Positions 45,193-53,013 of a stretch of 64,000 nucleotides of DNA are shown piece after piece. The notes beneath the pieces are model-generated. The model did no database searches. It was given only the letters and a program-made list of their open reading frames with translations, and had not been told where the DNA came from. The position numbers and the translations under genes were made by a program. The stretch is from the NCBI GenBank assembly GCA_048268885.1, contig JBLWUP010000024.1, forward strand, positions 1 to 64,000. Reading direction: 5' to 3'. Within the stretch, counting starts at the first letter, position 1, and each line of letters opens with the position of its first letter. Origin of the DNA: Pelagibius sp048268885. GTDB taxonomy: Bacteria; Pseudomonadota; Alphaproteobacteria; Kiloniellales; Kiloniellaceae.

Positions 45193-45402
45193 TCAGCCCT
45201 TCGGCCGGATGCGCTGCAGCAGGTCCCACACGGGAATCGCACTGAGCCCGCCGATCACCCCGGCGACGTAGGGCGGCAGGGCGAAACCGAAGACCGCCTG
45301 CCAGATGAGACCGGCGAGGTAGCTGGCCGCCAGCATGACCAGGATGGTGATGATCAGGCGCTGCCACAGCGGCAGATGGCGGGGCGGAACGTTGTCGGTC
45401 AT
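45193..45402 (-). CDS. Small membrane protein (69 aa)
   Basis: A 69-aa product with two hydrophobic helices (about residues 15-38 and 40-58) and a basic end RIRPKG. GAGGAAAC precedes the ATG. I do not recognise a family. It is convergent with ohrR, stops 4 bp apart. Confidence 0.65.
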   Translation of the reverse strand: MTDNVPPRHLPLWQRLIITILVMLAASYLAGLIWQAVFGFALPPYVAGVIGGLSAIPVWDLLQRIRPKG

Positions 45403-45587
45403 GGCGGCGTTTCCTCGTTTTCGCGCCGACGCGCGTCGCGCCCGGAGCTTAGCAAGAGACTAACCATTGCGCAGCAGGAAGGGTTCCACCAGGTCGAGCA
45501 GCTGTTCCGGCGCCTCGAAGGGCGCGCGGTTGCCGTGAACGCAGTGGCGCAATGGCAAGATCGGGGGAAGCCGCCTATATATAGGTG

Positions 45588-46421
45588 ATGCCTCCCGAGC
45601 TCTCCCCCGAAGCCACCGGCGAAGCCATAAGCGACCGGCTGCCGAGCCTGTTCCTGCCGCACGGCGCCGGCCCCTGCTTTTTCATGGACTGGAACCCGCC
45701 GGACGCCTGGGACCGGATGGCGGCCTACCTGAAAGGTCTCGCCGCCGGATTGCCGGCGCGGCCCAAGGCGATCCTGGCGGTCTCCGCCCACTGGATGGAA
45801 CCGGTCTTCACCATCGCCAGCGCCGCTGAGCCGCAGCTGATCTTCGACTACCACGGCTTTCCGCCGCACACCTACGAACTGACTTATCCGGCACCGGGCG
45901 CGCCGGATCTCGCGCGGCGCGTCGCATCGCTGCTGCAGGACGCGGGGCTGGCGACGCGCGAGGACCCCGCTCGCGGCTTCGACCACGGCATCTTCATTCC
46001 CCTGAAGCTGGCCTTTCCGGAGGCCGAGGTGCCCGTGGTGCCGCTGTCGCTGCGCGCCGATCTGGATCCGGCGGCGCACCTGGCCGCCGGGCGCGCCCTC
46101 GCCCCCTTGCGCGATGACGGCGTGCTGATCCTCGGCAGCGGCATGAGCTTCCACAACATGCGCGGCTACGGCGACCCGCGCTACGGCGCACCCTCCGACG
46201 CTTTCGACGCCTGGCTGAGCGAGGCGGTCACCGATCCGGAGGCCCGCGGGGCCGCCCTCACCGCCTGGGCCGCCGCGCCCGGCGGGCGGCAATCGCACCC
46301 TCAAGGGCAGGAAGAACACCTGTTACCCCTCATGGTGGCGGCCGGGGCGGGCGGGCCCGGCCGGCGCGACTTCACCGACCGGGTGCTGGAGGTCAGCCTC
46401 TCCGCTTTCCGCTTCGATTAA
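45588..46421 (+). CDS. Class III extradiol ring-cleavage dioxygenase (DODA type)
   Basis: A 277-aa enzyme of the LigB/DODA group (YgiD-like). The non-heme iron/zinc ligands appear as His25 in LPHGAGP, SAHWM, and a His in EEHLLPLMV. Homologues cleave catechols such as DOPA, but many act on unknown substrates. The ATG at 45588 directly follows a GTG (45585); either could be used, and no strong Shine-Dalgarno separates them. Confidence 0.9.
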   Translation: MPPELSPEATGEAISDRLPSLFLPHGAGPCFFMDWNPPDAWDRMAAYLKGLAAGLPARPKAILAVSAHWMEPVFTIASAAEPQLIFDYHGFPPHTYELTYPAPGAPDLARRVASLLQDAGLATREDPARGFDHGIFIPLKLAFPEAEVPVVPLSLRADLDPAAHLAAGRALAPLRDDGVLILGSGMSFHNMRGYGDPRYGAPSDAFDAWLSEAVTDPEARGAALTAWAAAPGGRQSHPQGQEEHLLPLMVAAGAGGPGRRDFTDRVLEVSLSAFRFD

Positions 46422-46564
46422 GTCCCAAAACGCCCGGCAGACGCATAGCCGCTCTGCGCCACGCGGGCGGTGCAAAGAGGCGTGAAGTCGTGCTATCGAT
46501 CCGGCCGCACGATATGAATGGCGGCCGTTTTCCGGGAGTTCCGCCGATTTCAGGGAGTTCCAAC

Positions 46565-47953
46565 GTGACCGAGACCATCTGCATTTCCCCCGTCGACAAC
46601 AGCGAGTATGCGCGCCGCCCCGTGGCCGGCGACGACCAGGTGGAGGCCGTTTTCGCGCGCGCCCGTCTGGTCCAGCGTGACTGGGCGCGCCTGCCGATCG
46701 CCGAGCGCGCGCGCTACTGCACGGCTCTGGTCGATGCCATGCTGTCCCTGCGCGACGAGATCATTCCGGAGCTGGCCTGGCAGATGGGCCGTCCGGTGAA
46801 GTTCGGCGCCGGGGAACTGGGCGGCTTCGAGGAGCGCGCCCGCGGCATGATCGCCATCGCCGAGCAGGCCCTCGCCCCGGTGGTCCCGGCCGCGAAGGAC
46901 GGCTTCAAGCGCTACATCCGCCGCGAGCCCCTGGGCGTGGTGCTGACCGTCGCGCCGTGGAACTTCCCCTACCTGACGGCGGTGAACTCCATCGTCCCCG
47001 CGCTGATGGCCGGCAACGCCGTGGTGCTGAAGCACGCGGCGCAGACCCTGCTGGCGGGCGAGCGCTTCCAGCAGGCGGCCGACAAGGCGGGGCTGCCCGA
47101 AGGCCTCTTCACCAACCTCTGCCTCAGCCACGGCCAGGTCGGCAAGATCATCGGCGCGCGGCTGGCCGACCAGGTGAACTTCACCGGCTCGGTCGAGGCC
47201 GGCAAGGTGATCGAGCAGGCCGCCGCCGGCCAGTTCATCGGCGTCGGGCTGGAGCTGGGCGGCAAGGACCCGGCCTACGTGCGCGCGGATGCCGACCTGG
47301 ACTTCGCCGCCGAGAACATCATGGACGGCGCCTTCTTCAATTCCGGCCAGTCGTGCTGCGGCATCGAGCGCATCTACGTGCACGACAGCCTGTTCGACCC
47401 CTTCGTCGAGAAGTTCGTCGAGCTGACCCGCGGCTATGTGCTGGGCGACCCGCTGGACCCCGAGACCACCCTGGGGCCGATGGTGAAAACCGCCGCCGCC
47501 GATTTCGTGCGCGGCCAGATCGCCGCCGCGGTGCAGGCCGGCGCCACCGCTCACCTGGACCCCAAGGACTTCCCCGCCAACAAGGAAGGCACGCCTTACC
47601 TGGCCCCCCAGGTGCTGACCGGCGTGACCCACGACATGTCGGTGATGACCGACGAGAGCTTCGGCCCGGTGGTCGGCATCATGAAGGTCTCCGGCGACGA
47701 GGAAGCCGTGCGTCTGATGAACGATTCGGACTTCGGCCTCACCGCCTCCATCTGGACCAAGGACCTGGCGGCGGCCGAGGCCATCGGCGGCGAGGTCGAG
47801 ACCGGCACGGTGTTCATGAACCGCGCCGACTATCTGGACCCCATGCTGGCCTGGACCGGCGTGAAGGACACCGGCCGCGGCGCCACCCTGTCGCAGGTCG
47901 GCTACGAGATGCTGACCCGGCCCAAGTCCTTCCACCTGCGCCACACGGTATAA
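46565..47953 (+). CDS. NAD(P)-dependent aldehyde dehydrogenase
   Basis: A 462-aa enzyme oxidising an aldehyde to its acid. The cofactor region TVAPWNFPYLTAVNSIVPAL, the general-base segment LELGGKDPAYV and the nucleophile Cys264 in NSGQSCCG are present. The GTG at 46565, with AGGGAG 7 nt upstream, gives an N-terminus that aligns with the family; earlier ATGs at 46490 and 46514 are weaker. The substrate is unknown; it stands next to a ring-cleavage dioxygenase but is separated by 143 bp. Confidence 0.9.
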   Translation: MTETICISPVDNSEYARRPVAGDDQVEAVFARARLVQRDWARLPIAERARYCTALVDAMLSLRDEIIPELAWQMGRPVKFGAGELGGFEERARGMIAIAEQALAPVVPAAKDGFKRYIRREPLGVVLTVAPWNFPYLTAVNSIVPALMAGNAVVLKHAAQTLLAGERFQQAADKAGLPEGLFTNLCLSHGQVGKIIGARLADQVNFTGSVEAGKVIEQAAAGQFIGVGLELGGKDPAYVRADADLDFAAENIMDGAFFNSGQSCCGIERIYVHDSLFDPFVEKFVELTRGYVLGDPLDPETTLGPMVKTAAADFVRGQIAAAVQAGATAHLDPKDFPANKEGTPYLAPQVLTGVTHDMSVMTDESFGPVVGIMKVSGDEEAVRLMNDSDFGLTASIWTKDLAAAEAIGGEVETGTVFMNRADYLDPMLAWTGVKDTGRGATLSQVGYEMLTRPKSFHLRHTV

Positions 47954-48027
47954 GTCAAAGGCGGCTCCGGCCCGCTCCCCCACCTGGGAGTGCGGGCTGG
48001 CGCCGAGGTTCTGCGAAGCAGAAACGC

Positions 48028-48053
48028 AAAAGGCGGCCCGAAGGCCGCCTTTT
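48028..48053. terminator. Bidirectional terminator
   Basis: AAAAGGCGGCC and GGCCGCCTTTT pair around CGAA, giving an A-run on one side and a T-run on the other. It serves the aldehyde dehydrogenase gene on the plus strand and tRNA-Gly on the minus strand. Confidence 0.85.
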
Positions 48054-48083
48054 CTGCGCTTTCCCGCCTCTTGGGAGGGAAAT

Positions 48084-48158
48084 TGGAGCGGGCGATGAGA
48101 TTCGAACTCACGACCCCAACCTTGGCAAGGTTGTGCTCTACCCCTGAGCTACGCCCGC
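48084..48158 (-). tRNA. tRNA-Gly (anticodon GCC), CCA encoded
   Basis: On the minus strand GCGGGCG pairs with CGCCCGC as acceptor. The D-arm TAGCTCAGGGGTAGAGC, anticodon stem CAACC/GGTTG with loop TTGCCAA, and T-loop GTTCGAATC are normal. The anticodon GCC reads GGC/GGU. Discriminator T and CCA are encoded. Confidence 0.95.
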
Positions 48159-48402
48159 ACCGGAAGCGGGGAAATACCCGCTTTCGAAAGACTTTGCAAG
48201 CCCCTCTTTCTGGCCGCGGCAAGCGCGCCCCCGAAGGACCGCCGGCAAGACTAGACCGGCTTTGCTACCCAAGCCTTAAAAGCCCGCATCGCATCGAAAA
48301 ACAAAAGGAAAACAAGCCGAAAACGGCCCGACAGGGTGACAAACCGCCGCCAGTCTGCTACGGCCCCTGCCGGAAACTGGGACCGGGAAAAGGCTGAGAA
48401 CC

Positions 48403-48933
48403 ATGTCCGAGACGGAAAACGGCGAAGCGACCTTGCCGACCTCGCCCGAGGCGCTGCTGGCACGCCTGGAAGAACTGGGCATCGAGGCCCGCACCGTGAC
48501 CCACCCGCCGGTCTACACGGTGGAGGAGGCCAAGGCCCTGCGCGGCGAACTGCCCGGATCCCACATCAAGAACCTCTTCCTGCGCAACAAGAAGGGCCAG
48601 ATGTGGCTGGTCACCTGCCTGGAGGACCGCGAGATCGACCTGAAGGCCCTGGGCCAGCGCCTGGAGGCCGGGCGGTTCTCCTTCGGCAGCGCCGAGCGGC
48701 TGATGACCTACCTGGGCGTGCTGCCGGGATCGGTCACGCCCTTCGCGGTGATCAACGACGGCGACAAGCAGGTCACCATGGTGCTGGACAGCGGCGTCAT
48801 GGAGGCGGGGCCGGTGAACTGCCACCCTCTGGTCAACACCATGACCACGGCGGTCTCGCCGGACGACCTCCTCCGCTTCCTGGAGGCCGAAGGCCATGCG
48901 CCCCTGATGCTCGACATGAGCCCCACCGGCTAG
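48403..48933 (+). CDS. YbaK/ProX-type aminoacyl-tRNA deacylase
   Basis: A 176-aa free-standing editing-domain protein related to the insertion domain of ProRS. ALRGELPGSHIKNLFLRNKK holds the catalytic-Lys region and VINDGDKQVTMVLDSGV plus NCHPLVNTMTT match ProXp/PrdX proteins, which hydrolyse mischarged tRNA-Pro (Ala or Cys). The stop codon TAG is the first three bases of the double-hairpin repeat. A short GGGAAAAGGC leader precedes the ATG. Confidence 0.92.
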   Translation: MSETENGEATLPTSPEALLARLEELGIEARTVTHPPVYTVEEAKALRGELPGSHIKNLFLRNKKGQMWLVTCLEDREIDLKALGQRLEAGRFSFGSAERLMTYLGVLPGSVTPFAVINDGDKQVTMVLDSGVMEAGPVNCHPLVNTMTTAVSPDDLLRFLEAEGHAPLMLDMSPTG

Positions 48934-49035
48934 AGCAACCCGCGTCCAGGCGGACGCGGACAAGTTGCTCTAACCTTTGAAGATAGATCAATTTATCCTC
49001 GGTCAGGTGATTCCACCTGACCGAGGATTGATCTA
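48931..49035. repeat. Double-hairpin repeat element, copy 2 (complete)
   Basis: Hairpin 1 (48931-48972) has outer arms TAGAGCAAC/GTTGCTCTA, inner stem CCGCGTCC/GGACGCGG, loop AGGC and a 4-nt ACAA bulge on the right arm. The spacer is ACCTTTGAAGA (48973-48983). Hairpin 2 (48984-49035) has outer arms TAGATCAAT/ATTGATCTA, a 13-bp inner stem, loop ATTC and a 4-nt TTAT bulge on the left arm. The two hairpins are thus mirror-arranged, and each end reads TAGAnCAA inward. The left TAG is the stop codon of the ProX gene. There is no T-run beyond either end. Confidence 0.9.
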
Positions 49036-49190
49036 GGGGCCGGCACGGCGGCGAAGGCGGCAGGGAACGGCGGCGCGCGCGGGTGGGCTTGCCCTCAGGC
49101 CCGAAAGCCGCCATTTATGGTGTAGAACCCTCCGCGGACGCCCGGAAAACGGCGGCGGACCAGTAATCAGCAGGCGAACGGAACAGCAGT

Positions 49191-50117
49191 ATGGAATCGA
49201 TCATTGGCGGGCCGGAGACTGTAGGACAGGCCAGCGCCGACGCCATCAAGGAAAGCGATCAGCAGGCCTTCGCCCAGGACGTCATCGAGGCCTCGATGAC
49301 GGTGCCGGTGATCGTCGACTTCTGGGCGCCCTGGTGCGGCCCCTGCAAGCAGCTCGGCCCGATGCTGGAAAGCGCGGTGAAAGCCGCCGGCGGCGCCGTG
49401 CGCATGGTCAAGATCAACGTAGACGAGAACCAGCAGCTGGCCGCCCAGCTGCGCATCCAGTCGATCCCCACGGTCTATGCCTTCTTCCAGGGCCAGCCGG
49501 TCGACGGCTTCCAGGGCGCGCAGCCGGAAAGTGAGATCAAGGCCTTCGTCGACCGCCTGCGCCAAGCGGGCGCCGCGGGCCAGGGGCCGAGCCCCGTCGA
49601 ACAGGCCAACGAGCAGGCGCAGGCCGCGCTGGAGGCCGGCGACACCGACACCGCCTCCACCATCTTCAGCCAGGTGCTGCAGCACGACGCCGAGAACGCC
49701 GAGGCGCTGGCGGGGCTGATCACCTGCTACCTGGCCAGCGGCGACATCGAGACGGCGCGCGAGATGTACCAGGGCCTGGACGACAAGATGCGCGCCAACG
49801 CGGCCTTCGCCTCCGTCGCCGCAAAGATCAATCTGCAGGAACAGGCGGCCGACGCCGGCGAGATTCCGCAGCTGATGGAAAAGGTCGCCGCCAATCACAA
49901 CGACCACCAGGCGCGTTTCGACCTGGCCATGGCGCTGCACGGCGCCGGCCAGCACCAGGCGGCGGCCGACGAGTTACTGGAAATCATCAGCCGCGACCGC
50001 AAGTGGAACGACGAAGGCGCGCGCAAACAGCTCGTCACTTTCTTCGATGCCTGGGGTCCGACGGATCCTTTGACCATCGAGACCAGGCGCCGCCTGTCCT
50101 CGCTGTTGTTCGCCTGA
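49191..50117 (+). CDS. ybbN: Thioredoxin-TPR co-chaperone (YbbN/CnoX)
   Basis: A 308-aa cytoplasmic protein with an N-terminal thioredoxin fold (about residues 22-130, active site Cys49-Gly-Pro-Cys52) and a C-terminal TPR domain. E. coli CnoX hands oxidised or unfolded clients to GroEL and DnaK; here the intact CGPC suggests redox activity, unlike the SxxC of E. coli. It opens a conserved cluster with the LON-domain, Trm112 and DUF971 genes. Confidence 0.93.
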   Translation: MESIIGGPETVGQASADAIKESDQQAFAQDVIEASMTVPVIVDFWAPWCGPCKQLGPMLESAVKAAGGAVRMVKINVDENQQLAAQLRIQSIPTVYAFFQGQPVDGFQGAQPESEIKAFVDRLRQAGAAGQGPSPVEQANEQAQAALEAGDTDTASTIFSQVLQHDAENAEALAGLITCYLASGDIETAREMYQGLDDKMRANAAFASVAAKINLQEQAADAGEIPQLMEKVAANHNDHQARFDLAMALHGAGQHQAAADELLEIISRDRKWNDEGARKQLVTFFDAWGPTDPLTIETRRRLSSLLFA

Positions 50118-50146
50118 TCCCCCGGATGGTTGATTAGACAATCGCG

Positions 50147-50806
50147 ATGAGCCGCACCGCCTTCGATCCCGCACCCGAGGACCTGCCGAAGGTCCTGCCG
50201 ATCTTTCCGCTGGAAGGCGTGCTGCTGCTGCCCGGCGGGCGCCTGCCGCTCAATGTCTTCGAGCCGCGCTACCTTGCGATGTTCGATGACGCCATGGCGA
50301 GCAACCGCCTGATCGGCATGATCCAGCCCTGCGACGAGAACCGCCGCGAAGAGACGCCGAAGGTTTACGAGACCGGCTGCGTCGGGCGCGTGACCTCGTT
50401 CAGCGAGACCGACGACGGCCGCTACCTGGTGACGCTGTCCGGGCTGATCCGCTTCGACGTGGTGCGCGAGCTGCCCGCCGGCAGCTACCGCATGGTGGAA
50501 CCGGACTACACCCGCTTCTCCGGCGACATGGAAGAAGACAAGGGCGCCATCGACCGCGACCGCCTGGTGAAGGTGTTGAATGCCTACTTCGAGGCCAATT
50601 CGATCGAAGGCGACTGGGAAGCCATCGAACAGACCAGCGACGAGCGGCTGGTGACCTCGCTGGCGATGATCTGCCCGCTGGGCGCGCCGGAGAAACAGGC
50701 GCTGCTGGAATCCATGACGCTGACCGAACGCGCCGAGGCGCTGACCGCCATCATGGAGATGGCGACCCACAGCGGCGACGGCGAGACCGAGACCAAGCAC
50801 CACTGA
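50147..50806 (+). CDS. LON substrate-binding-domain protein
   Basis: A 219-aa protein made only of the N-terminal substrate-binding domain of Lon, without ATPase or protease parts. PKVLPIFPLEGVLLLPGGRL and NVFEPRYLAMFDDAM are typical. Its role is unknown; it is commonly paired with ybbN. It begins 29 bp after the ybbN stop. Confidence 0.92.
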   Translation: MSRTAFDPAPEDLPKVLPIFPLEGVLLLPGGRLPLNVFEPRYLAMFDDAMASNRLIGMIQPCDENRREETPKVYETGCVGRVTSFSETDDGRYLVTLSGLIRFDVVRELPAGSYRMVEPDYTRFSGDMEEDKGAIDRDRLVKVLNAYFEANSIEGDWEAIEQTSDERLVTSLAMICPLGAPEKQALLESMTLTERAEALTAIMEMATHSGDGETETKHH

Positions 50807-50856
50807 CCGCCATCGTTTCACCCCACCACTTGAACCGGGGCCGCAGGACACAACTC

Positions 50857-51036
50857 ATGACCCAATCCGTCGATCCGAAGCTGCTGGAAATCCTGGTCTG
50901 CCCGCTGACCAAAGGGCCCCTGGAATACGATGCCGAAGCGCAGGAGCTGATCAGCCGGCAGGCCCACCTCGCCTACCCGATCCGCGACGGCATCCCGATC
51001 ATGCTGGTCGACGAGGCCCGCCAGATCGATGACTGA
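50857..51036 (+). CDS. Trm112-family zinc-ribbon protein
   Basis: A 59-aa protein of the Trm112/YcaR family. DPKLLEILVCPLTKGPLEYD and the terminal YPIRDGIPIMLVDEAR are standard. Only one Cys of the usual CxxC pairs is visible (CPLTKG), so zinc binding is doubtful, as in many bacterial members. In other organisms such proteins stabilise methyltransferases. It overlaps the DUF971 gene by 8 bp. Confidence 0.9.
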   Translation: MTQSVDPKLLEILVCPLTKGPLEYDAEAQELISRQAHLAYPIRDGIPIMLVDEARQIDD

Positions 51037-51433
51037 GTCGAAAACGGTTCAGGAAGAAGCCGCGCAGGGTTTCGACACCGAACACTGGCCGACGGAACTG
51101 CGCTACCTTTCGGAAGAAAAAAAGCTGCTGGTCGCCTTCGACAGCGGCGAGACCTTCACCTATCCGGCCGAGCTGCTGCGCGTCGAGAGCCCCTCCGCCG
51201 AGGTGCAGGGCCACGGCCCCGGCCAGAAGCAGACCGTCGCCGGACGCCGCCATGTCGGCATCATGGAGATCGTGCCGGTGGGCAACTACGCGGTGCGTCT
51301 GAAGTTCGACGATCTGCACGACAGCGGTATCTTTTCCTGGCAGTACCTCTACCGCCTGGGCCGCGACCAGGACCGGCTCTGGCAGGCCTACCTCGACGCC
51401 CTGGCCACAAAAGGCCTCAGCCGCGACCCCTGA
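51029..51433 (+). CDS. DUF971 / GBBH-like N-terminal-domain protein
   Basis: A 134-aa protein matching the DUF971 domain found at the N-terminus of gamma-butyrobetaine hydroxylases: PTELRYLSEEKKLLVAFDSG, then YAVRLKFDDLHDSGIFSWQY. Free-standing copies are linked to iron-sulfur or Mrp proteins in other genomes; no such gene is present here. It overlaps the Trm112 gene, so the two are co-translated. Confidence 0.88.
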   Translation: MTESKTVQEEAAQGFDTEHWPTELRYLSEEKKLLVAFDSGETFTYPAELLRVESPSAEVQGHGPGQKQTVAGRRHVGIMEIVPVGNYAVRLKFDDLHDSGIFSWQYLYRLGRDQDRLWQAYLDALATKGLSRDP

Positions 51434-51545
51434 AGCGCCCCTTGGCCTAGCCTGAATCCGCCATAGGCAACGTCGCGGCACGGCAAGACGTCGCCCGCCC
51501 GCGTGCCAAGCTGAAACGCCGCTTCAGTTTGGGGAGTCACAGGTC

Positions 51546-52766
51546 ATGGCGCCCGACACCGCCTTGCCCATCCAGCCCGCCATCGACCTGGTGGCGCTGC
51601 GCGCCTGGCGCCTTAGCCGCCTGCGCCGGGAGCTGCAGGCGCGCGACCTCGCCGGCGCCCTGCTCTACGATCCGGTCAACATCCGCTACGCCTGCGACAG
51701 CCGCAACATGGCGGTGTGGTGCCTGCACAACGCGGTGCGCTACGTCTTCGTGCCTACCGAGGGGCCGGTCGTGCTGTTCGACTTCCACAACTCCGCGCAC
51801 CTCTCCGAGGGCAACGAGGTCATCGCCGAGGTGCGCCCGGCCATCGGCTGGCACTACTTCGCGGCCGGCGAGCGCTGCGCCGAACTGGCGCGGCGCTGGG
51901 CGGCGGAGGTCGCCGGGCTCGTCACCCGCCACGGCGGCGGCAACCGGCGCCTGGCCATCGACAAGTGCGAGCCGCGTGGCGTCACCGAATTGAACGCGCT
52001 GGGCATCGAGCTGGTCGACGGCCAGGAAGTCATGGAGCGGGCACGGCGCATCAAGGGGCCGGAAGAGATCGCCTGCCTGCGCGCCTCGGTCGCCGTCTGC
52101 GGCGAGGCCATGGCGGCGATGCGCAGGGCCCTGACCCCCGGCATGACCGAGAACGAACTCTGGTCGATCCTCAACCAGGTGAACACCGCGCGCGGCGGCG
52201 AATGGATCGAAACCCGCCTGCTGGCCGCGGGCGGGCGCAGCAATCCCTGGTTCCACGAATGCGGCGACGGGCTCATCGAAGCCGGCGACCTGGTGAGCTT
52301 CGACAGCGACATGATCGGCCCCTACGGCTACTGCGCCGACGTCTCGCGCGCCTTCCTCTGCGGCGCGGCGAAACCCCGCGACGAGCAGCGCCGGCTCTAC
52401 CGCCTGGCCGCCGAGCAGATCGACTTCAATATAGGCCTTTTGAAGCCAGGCCTCGGCTTTCGCGAACTGGCCGAGCGTGCCTGGAAGCTGCCGGCAAGCT
52501 GCGCGGCCAACCGCTATTCCGTCGTGGTGCACGGCGTCGGCCTCTGCGACGAATATCCTGCCGTGGTCTACCTGCAGGACTACGACGCCTGCGGCTACGA
52601 CGGCGTCTTCGAAGCGGACATGACGGTCTGCGTCGAAAGCTACATCGGCGAGGAAGGCGGGCACGAAGGCGTGAAGCTGGAGCAGCAGGTGCTGATCACC
52701 GAGAACGCTGTCGAACTGCTGTCGACCTTTCCGCTGGAAGAGACGTTGCTGGGCCGGGAGCTTTAG
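51546..52766 (+). CDS. DddP-family M24 protein (candidate DMSP lyase)
   Basis: A 406-aa protein with the creatinase/aminopeptidase P fold. It closely recalls the DMSP lyase DddP from Roseobacter-group bacteria, for example in DPVNIRYACDSRNM, RGGEWIETRLLA and HGVGLCDEYP. All six metal ligands I know from DddP are present as Asp253, Asp255, Asp265, His329, Glu364 and Glu379, as are the proposed catalytic Asp335 and Tyr324. DddP splits dimethylsulfoniopropionate to DMS and acrylate. It is shorter than typical DddP (about 445 aa) at the N-terminus. Substrate cannot be proven from motifs, since related M24 enzymes exist. Confidence 0.72.
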   Translation: MAPDTALPIQPAIDLVALRAWRLSRLRRELQARDLAGALLYDPVNIRYACDSRNMAVWCLHNAVRYVFVPTEGPVVLFDFHNSAHLSEGNEVIAEVRPAIGWHYFAAGERCAELARRWAAEVAGLVTRHGGGNRRLAIDKCEPRGVTELNALGIELVDGQEVMERARRIKGPEEIACLRASVAVCGEAMAAMRRALTPGMTENELWSILNQVNTARGGEWIETRLLAAGGRSNPWFHECGDGLIEAGDLVSFDSDMIGPYGYCADVSRAFLCGAAKPRDEQRRLYRLAAEQIDFNIGLLKPGLGFRELAERAWKLPASCAANRYSVVVHGVGLCDEYPAVVYLQDYDACGYDGVFEADMTVCVESYIGEEGGHEGVKLEQQVLITENAVELLSTFPLEETLLGREL

Positions 52767-52800
52767 CGGGTCCGTCGTTGTGGCGGTTCAATATACGCCT

Positions 52801-52970
52801 CTGTCATCCCGGGACCTGTTCCCGGGATCCATTGGCGCAAGCCTGTGGCGCTGCCGTTCGGCACTTTCATCTTAGTTTGCCAGCTGTACGGATTTCCCGA
52901 GCGAGCAGAAATGCGACGAGTCATCGACGGAGACGGCAATGGGTCCCGGCATCAAGTGCCGGGACGACAG
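52801..52970. repeat. GTCATCCCGGG inverted-pair repeat
   Basis: Two related hairpin units face each other. The first (52801-52833) begins CTGTCATCCCGGGA and ends GGATCCATT, with stem ATCCCGGGA/TCCCGGGAT. The second (52938-52970) begins AATGGGTCCCGGC and ends GGGACGACAG, with stem GTCCCGGCA/TGCCGGGAC. The second is the reverse complement of the first with some changes. This type is common in alphaproteobacterial intergenic DNA. It lies between the convergent DddP-type and UbiH genes. Confidence 0.8.
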
Positions 52971-53013
52971 CCTTGCCATGACAAGGCAGCGCTTCGCCCT
53001 TTACACCCTTCGA

